Assembly (NCBI RefSeq): GCF_000021965.1
Contig: NC_011832.1
Coordinates: 310,001 to 374,000, forward strand
Direction: 5' to 3'
Length of the DNA stretch: 64,000 bases
Source of the DNA: Methanosphaerula palustris E1-9c
GTDB taxonomy: Archaea > Halobacteriota > Methanomicrobia > Methanomicrobiales > Methanospirillaceae
The notes beneath the pieces were generated by a model. The model ran no database searches, had not been told where the DNA came from, and saw nothing but the letters and a program-made list of their open reading frames with translations. The position numbers and the translations under genes were made by a program. Numbering within the stretch: position 1 is the stretch's first letter; each line of letters begins with the position of its first letter. Positions 61,485 through 64,000 of this stretch are shown here, piece by piece.

Positions 61485-62675
61485 ATGAAGATCTTTGTCG
61501 TCCAGGAGTCAAACTTTATCGCCCGCGGGCCCCACCAGAGTCACCACCTCCTGGAACGGCTCGTCCAGCGGGGGCACGACGTCCGGGTGATCGACTTCGA
61601 CATCCTCTGGCGGACCAAAGAGGAGCGAAAGATCATTCTGTCGCGCAGGGTCTTCACTGCCCGCGCCAAGGCGGTCCCCGGGGCCGATATCACGGTCATT
61701 CGGCCATCAATCATCCAGCTCCCGGTCCTCGAGTACGTTTCCCTCCTCTATTCCCACGGAAAGGAGTTGATCCACCAGATCGACGAGTATAAACCCGATG
61801 TCGTGATCGGGTTTGGCATCCTGAACACGCGCATGGCCATCACCCTCTGCCACCGACGGGGTATCCCCTTCATCTCGTACGTCATCGACGAGCTCCACCG
61901 GCTCGTGCCGCAAAGGCCCTTTCGGTGGCTTGCACGCGCTGTTGAAGGCAGCAGTTATGCCTCGGCCGACCTCGTCCTTTCCATCAATGAGGGGCTCAGG
62001 GACTATACTATCAAGATGGGGGCCCCCCGCGAGAGGACCCAGGTGATCCGGGCTGGTGTCGACCTCGCATGGTTCAGTGCTGTCGACCGGGAGAAGAAAC
62101 GACGGGAACTCGGCCTTGTCGACGATGATATCGTCCTCTTCTTCATGGGCTGGCTCTACGACTTCTCCGGGTTGAAGGAGGTGATCGACGGGCTGATCGA
62201 GCGGCGAGATATGCCCAACCTGAAACTGCTCGTCGTCGGGCAGGGGGACCTCTGGGAGTACATTCAGGAGATCAAAGCGATCGATGGGATGGACGAGCGG
62301 GTGATTACCGTTGGCTGGCAGCCCTACGACTCCATCCCTGAGTTCATCGCGGCCGGTGATATCTGTCTCCTCCCTGCCCGGAAGAACGGGATCATGAAGA
62401 ACATCGTGCCGATCAAGATGTACGAGTACATGGCCGCCGGCAAGCCGGTTATCGCCACCAGCCTGTCCGGTCTGAAGAAGGAGTTCGGGGCCGGCAACGG
62501 CGTCGTCTACATCGATTCCCCTGGAGAGGCGGTGGCCACCGCCATCGAGCTCGCGGAGAATGGGACGTGCGAGGAGTATGGGAGACGCTCTCGTCTCTTC
62601 GTCGAACCGAACGATTGGAATACCATCACTGATTCTTTTGAAGAGTCGTTGGAGTTGATTATCCATGCCAATTGA
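61485..62675 (+). CDS. GT4-family glycosyltransferase
   Basis: A 396-residue GT-B glycosyltransferase. The N-terminal Rossmann domain has FIARGPHQSHHLLERLVQRG near residue 11; the C-terminal nucleotide-sugar domain has GWLYDFSGLKEVIDGLIERR near 224, LLVVGQGDLWEYI and the EX7E-type loop MYEYMAAGKPVIATSLSGLK near 310. It ends DWNTITDSFEESLELIIHAN. A relic of a second copy of this C-terminus is at 63790-63903. It presumably adds a sugar to a surface glycan. Confidence 0.9.
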   Translation: MKIFVVQESNFIARGPHQSHHLLERLVQRGHDVRVIDFDILWRTKEERKIILSRRVFTARAKAVPGADITVIRPSIIQLPVLEYVSLLYSHGKELIHQIDEYKPDVVIGFGILNTRMAITLCHRRGIPFISYVIDELHRLVPQRPFRWLARAVEGSSYASADLVLSINEGLRDYTIKMGAPRERTQVIRAGVDLAWFSAVDREKKRRELGLVDDDIVLFFMGWLYDFSGLKEVIDGLIERRDMPNLKLLVVGQGDLWEYIQEIKAIDGMDERVITVGWQPYDSIPEFIAAGDICLLPARKNGIMKNIVPIKMYEYMAAGKPVIATSLSGLKKEFGAGNGVVYIDSPGEAVATAIELAENGTCEEYGRRSRLFVEPNDWNTITDSFEESLELIIHAN

Positions 62676-62681
62676 ATATCG

Positions 62682-62867
62682 TGCATATTTGCTAGAGTTA
62701 CTGATTCGAAACAGAAGGTTTTCAACAGTCTGGACTTTATCGAATGGAAGGATCAACCTGAAGAGGAACATGACTCAGGGAAAGAACGTCGTTGCGTACG
62801 AACAGATCTTTTGCACCATTGCCGGCGACGGTACCTTTTCCGAGAGATCATCTCCTTCGAGGAGCAG
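62682..62867 (+). pseudogene. Fragment of unknown gene X, in frame after GT4 stop
   Basis: The frame directly after the GT4 stop reads FARVTDSKQKVFNSLDFIEW then KDQPEEEH with no start codon. It aligns with the first residues of the gene beginning at 63905 (IIKVSNLHEDIINSLEFIKW, KD). It is therefore a remnant of the same family, lying in the same place relative to a GT4 C-terminus. It continues in frame into an epimerase fragment. Confidence 0.7.
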
Positions 62868-63029
62868 ATGGACTGGGGTGTGAAAACCCGGTTGATATCC
62901 TGCATTACTAAAGCGGAGGATAAACTCGAATATTCACCTCATATTAAGTTCGGAAATGGATTGAAAGAAACACACAAGTGGTTTGCTGAGAATTGGGATG
63001 CTATTGAGATGGGTGTGGAGTTTCCATAA
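62868..63029 (+). pseudogene. C-terminal fragment of a sugar epimerase
   Basis: MDWGVKTRLISCITKAEDKL, followed by GNGLKETHKWFAENWDAIEM, matches the last ~50 residues of epimerase 2 (DWDVKTRLLSCIDKSRVVLG, KGLENTYEWFVENWESIDTH). No NAD-binding or catalytic region is present. The stop overlaps the methyltransferase start. Fragment X and this fragment form one open frame, a chance fusion from rearrangement. Confidence 0.8.
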
Positions 63030-63793
63030 TGAAACAATCTTTAAAAAGGGATTATACCTCCGATGAGAAGAAAAGAATGGAGGCAAAATTTTGGAAGGGT
63101 AAGACTGATTATACTGCCCTCCCCTCTAAAGAAAGCGATATCCGATTTAATGACTGGAATACCTTTTTATTGGATTCTGTGTTAAAATCGGTTGAAATTA
63201 ACAATAAAATTATATTAAATGTAGGTGGGGGAAATGGCAATGAGGCAGAATTTTTACTTACTCACGGTGCAAAGGCTGTGGTATTAATAGATATTTCTCC
63301 CGGACAACTGGCAGGTGCCCAAATAAGAATTGAACAACGCGGATTAAAAAATTTGGAACTCGTGCATTGTGATTCAGAGAACCTTGGAATAAAAGAAAAT
63401 TCTTGCGATGTTGGATTAATTTTTATGGCATTACACCATTTTCCGAATCATGAATACGCTGTAAATGAATTGTGTAGGGCATCAAAAAATGTATTAATAA
63501 TCGATATTATGAATTGTGGTTTAACTCAATTATTTAATAAATTTGGCTTTTTTTTAAAAGAGGGTCCCTGTTTAATTAATCGAGTAAAAGAAGACGTGAT
63601 TCAGCAGATCTTTATAAAAAACAATTTTTCTTTTACAATTCATTATTATTTTGTTCCACCCTACTATGGCAATAATAGAATATTAATTGCAGGTATCCGC
63701 AGCGGGGAAAAGATGGTCAATTTTTTAATCTCTAAAAATCGTATTTTTGCAAATTTTTTTGGAAATATCGCAATTATTGAGGGTATTCCATGA
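63029..63793 (+). CDS. SAM-dependent methyltransferase, AT-rich
   Basis: A 254-residue class I methyltransferase. Motif I is KIILNVGGGNGNEAEFLLTHG near residue 61, followed by VVLIDISPGQL near 88 and SCDVGLIFMALHHFPNHEYA near 132. The target is unknown; methylation of a sugar or lipid in the glycan cluster is plausible. Base composition is far more AT-rich than all neighbours, with ATA, AAT and TTT codons dominating, so it was probably acquired recently. It ends in ATGA overlap with the GT4 remnant. Confidence 0.85.
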   Translation: MKQSLKRDYTSDEKKRMEAKFWKGKTDYTALPSKESDIRFNDWNTFLLDSVLKSVEINNKIILNVGGGNGNEAEFLLTHGAKAVVLIDISPGQLAGAQIRIEQRGLKNLELVHCDSENLGIKENSCDVGLIFMALHHFPNHEYAVNELCRASKNVLIIDIMNCGLTQLFNKFGFFLKEGPCLINRVKEDVIQQIFIKNNFSFTIHYYFVPPYYGNNRILIAGIRSGEKMVNFLISKNRIFANFFGNIAIIEGIP

Positions 63794-63903
63794 ATAATGG
63801 GACAATAAAAAAACACAGTGTTTCCACCACAGTGTACGTTCAGAATCTTGACTGGGGCACCATAACAGATACATTTGAATACACAATAAAAGAGGTATGT
63901 TAA
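63790..63903 (+). pseudogene. C-terminal fragment of a GT4 glycosyltransferase
   Basis: A 37-codon frame containing NLDWGTITDTFEYTIKEVC. It matches the end of the GT4 at 62.6 kb (NDWNTITDSFEESLELI). The first ~15 residues look unrelated. Only the last helix of the enzyme remains. Confidence 0.72.
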
Positions 63904-63904
63904 G

Positions 63905-64000
63905 ATGAAAGATTACCTGGCGAGCATAATAAAGGTTTCAAATCTCCACGAAGACATCATCAATAGTCTCGAATTCATCAAATGGAAGGATTCTATTCGT
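63905..64000 (+). CDS. Start of gene X (partial, runs off window)
   Basis: Only 32 codons are visible: MKDYLASIIKVSNLHEDIIN and then SLEFIKWKDSIR. The family is not recognised. It begins 1 bp after the GT4 remnant and is related to the fragment at 62682. The pattern GT4 end followed by X occurs twice, so X is a regular partner of this glycosyltransferase. Confidence 0.6.
   Translation, partial: MKDYLASIIKVSNLHEDIINSLEFIKWKDSIR

Noticed and set aside
61707-62771. 354-codon minus-strand frame opposite the GT4 gene
   Set aside because: Antisense shadow; the plus-strand frame has full GT4 motifs.

Overview
The window is from the chromosome of a methanogenic archaeon, most likely order Methanomicrobiales (Methanosphaerula/Methanoregula-like; this placement is an inference from gene content). 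Direct signs are two enzymes of the CO2-to-methane pathway (mtd and mer), O-phosphoseryl-tRNA synthetase (sepS), archaeal translation and transcription factors (EF-2, aRF1, aIF5B, TFB), archaeal RNP proteins (Gar1, SRP19), and TATA-box promoters in front of many genes. Most of the window is GC-rich and densely coding, with frequent ATGA-type overlaps.

Region 1 (1-16 kb) is a translation and tRNA-modification block. On the minus strand lie aspS (cut by the window edge), a FAS1-domain gene and the S12-S7-EF-2 operon. On the plus strand runs one long string: queD-queE-queC (preQ0 for archaeosine), a Nudix hydrolase, a secreted hydrolase, aRF1, argS, the wyosine enzyme Taw1 and sepS. An NrpR-type nitrogen regulator and a dCTP deaminase/dUTPase-family gene converge on it, followed by tRNA-Arg(UCG).

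Region 2 (16-29 kb) holds a coiled-coil protein, a DUF373 membrane protein, a MerR/GyrI regulator that has lost its middle, a YchF-like GTPase, Hsp20, a TPR protein and nifB. It is followed by an oxygen/peroxide-defence island: rubrerythrin, desulforedoxin-like protein, zinc ribbon protein, an AhpD-like protein lacking its catalytic residues, peroxiredoxin and three flavoproteins. RadC and a hairpin-rich 840-bp non-coding stretch are embedded in it.

Region 3 (28.6-42.3 kb) is mostly minus-strand. A JAMM protease is followed by a RibL-type FAD synthase that seems to start at an ATA codon. The complete UDP-GlcNAc operon glmM-glmU-nucleotidyltransferase-glmS comes next, then pcm, a cyclase-family protein and an unknown protein. 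A tandemly duplicated two-gene cassette follows: a LEA-like small protein plus a tiny membrane protein, each copy behind a 24-bp palindrome at its promoter. A transglutaminase-like lipoprotein, a HAD phosphatase, a glutamine amidotransferase and another unknown close the region.

Region 4 (42.6-53.1 kb) contains mer, a GalT/HIT-like protein, mtd divergent from a Tfx-type regulator, two tRNA-Ala genes, tfb-gar1, PHP-srp19, hypB, S8e, a DUF2240 protein, S6e, aIF5B and tRNA-His.

Region 5 (53.1-64 kb) is the cell-surface region. Two paralogous secreted proteins and a beta-propeller surface protein precede a sugar/glycan cluster: wecB, two SDR epimerases, a GT4 glycosyltransferase and a methyltransferase. 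Its edges contain broken pieces: a GT2 N-terminus, an epimerase C-terminus, a GT4 C-terminus and a fragment of an unknown gene whose apparently intact relative begins at the end of the window. The cluster has been rearranged by duplication and gene loss, and the methyltransferase is strikingly AT-rich, suggesting recent acquisition.
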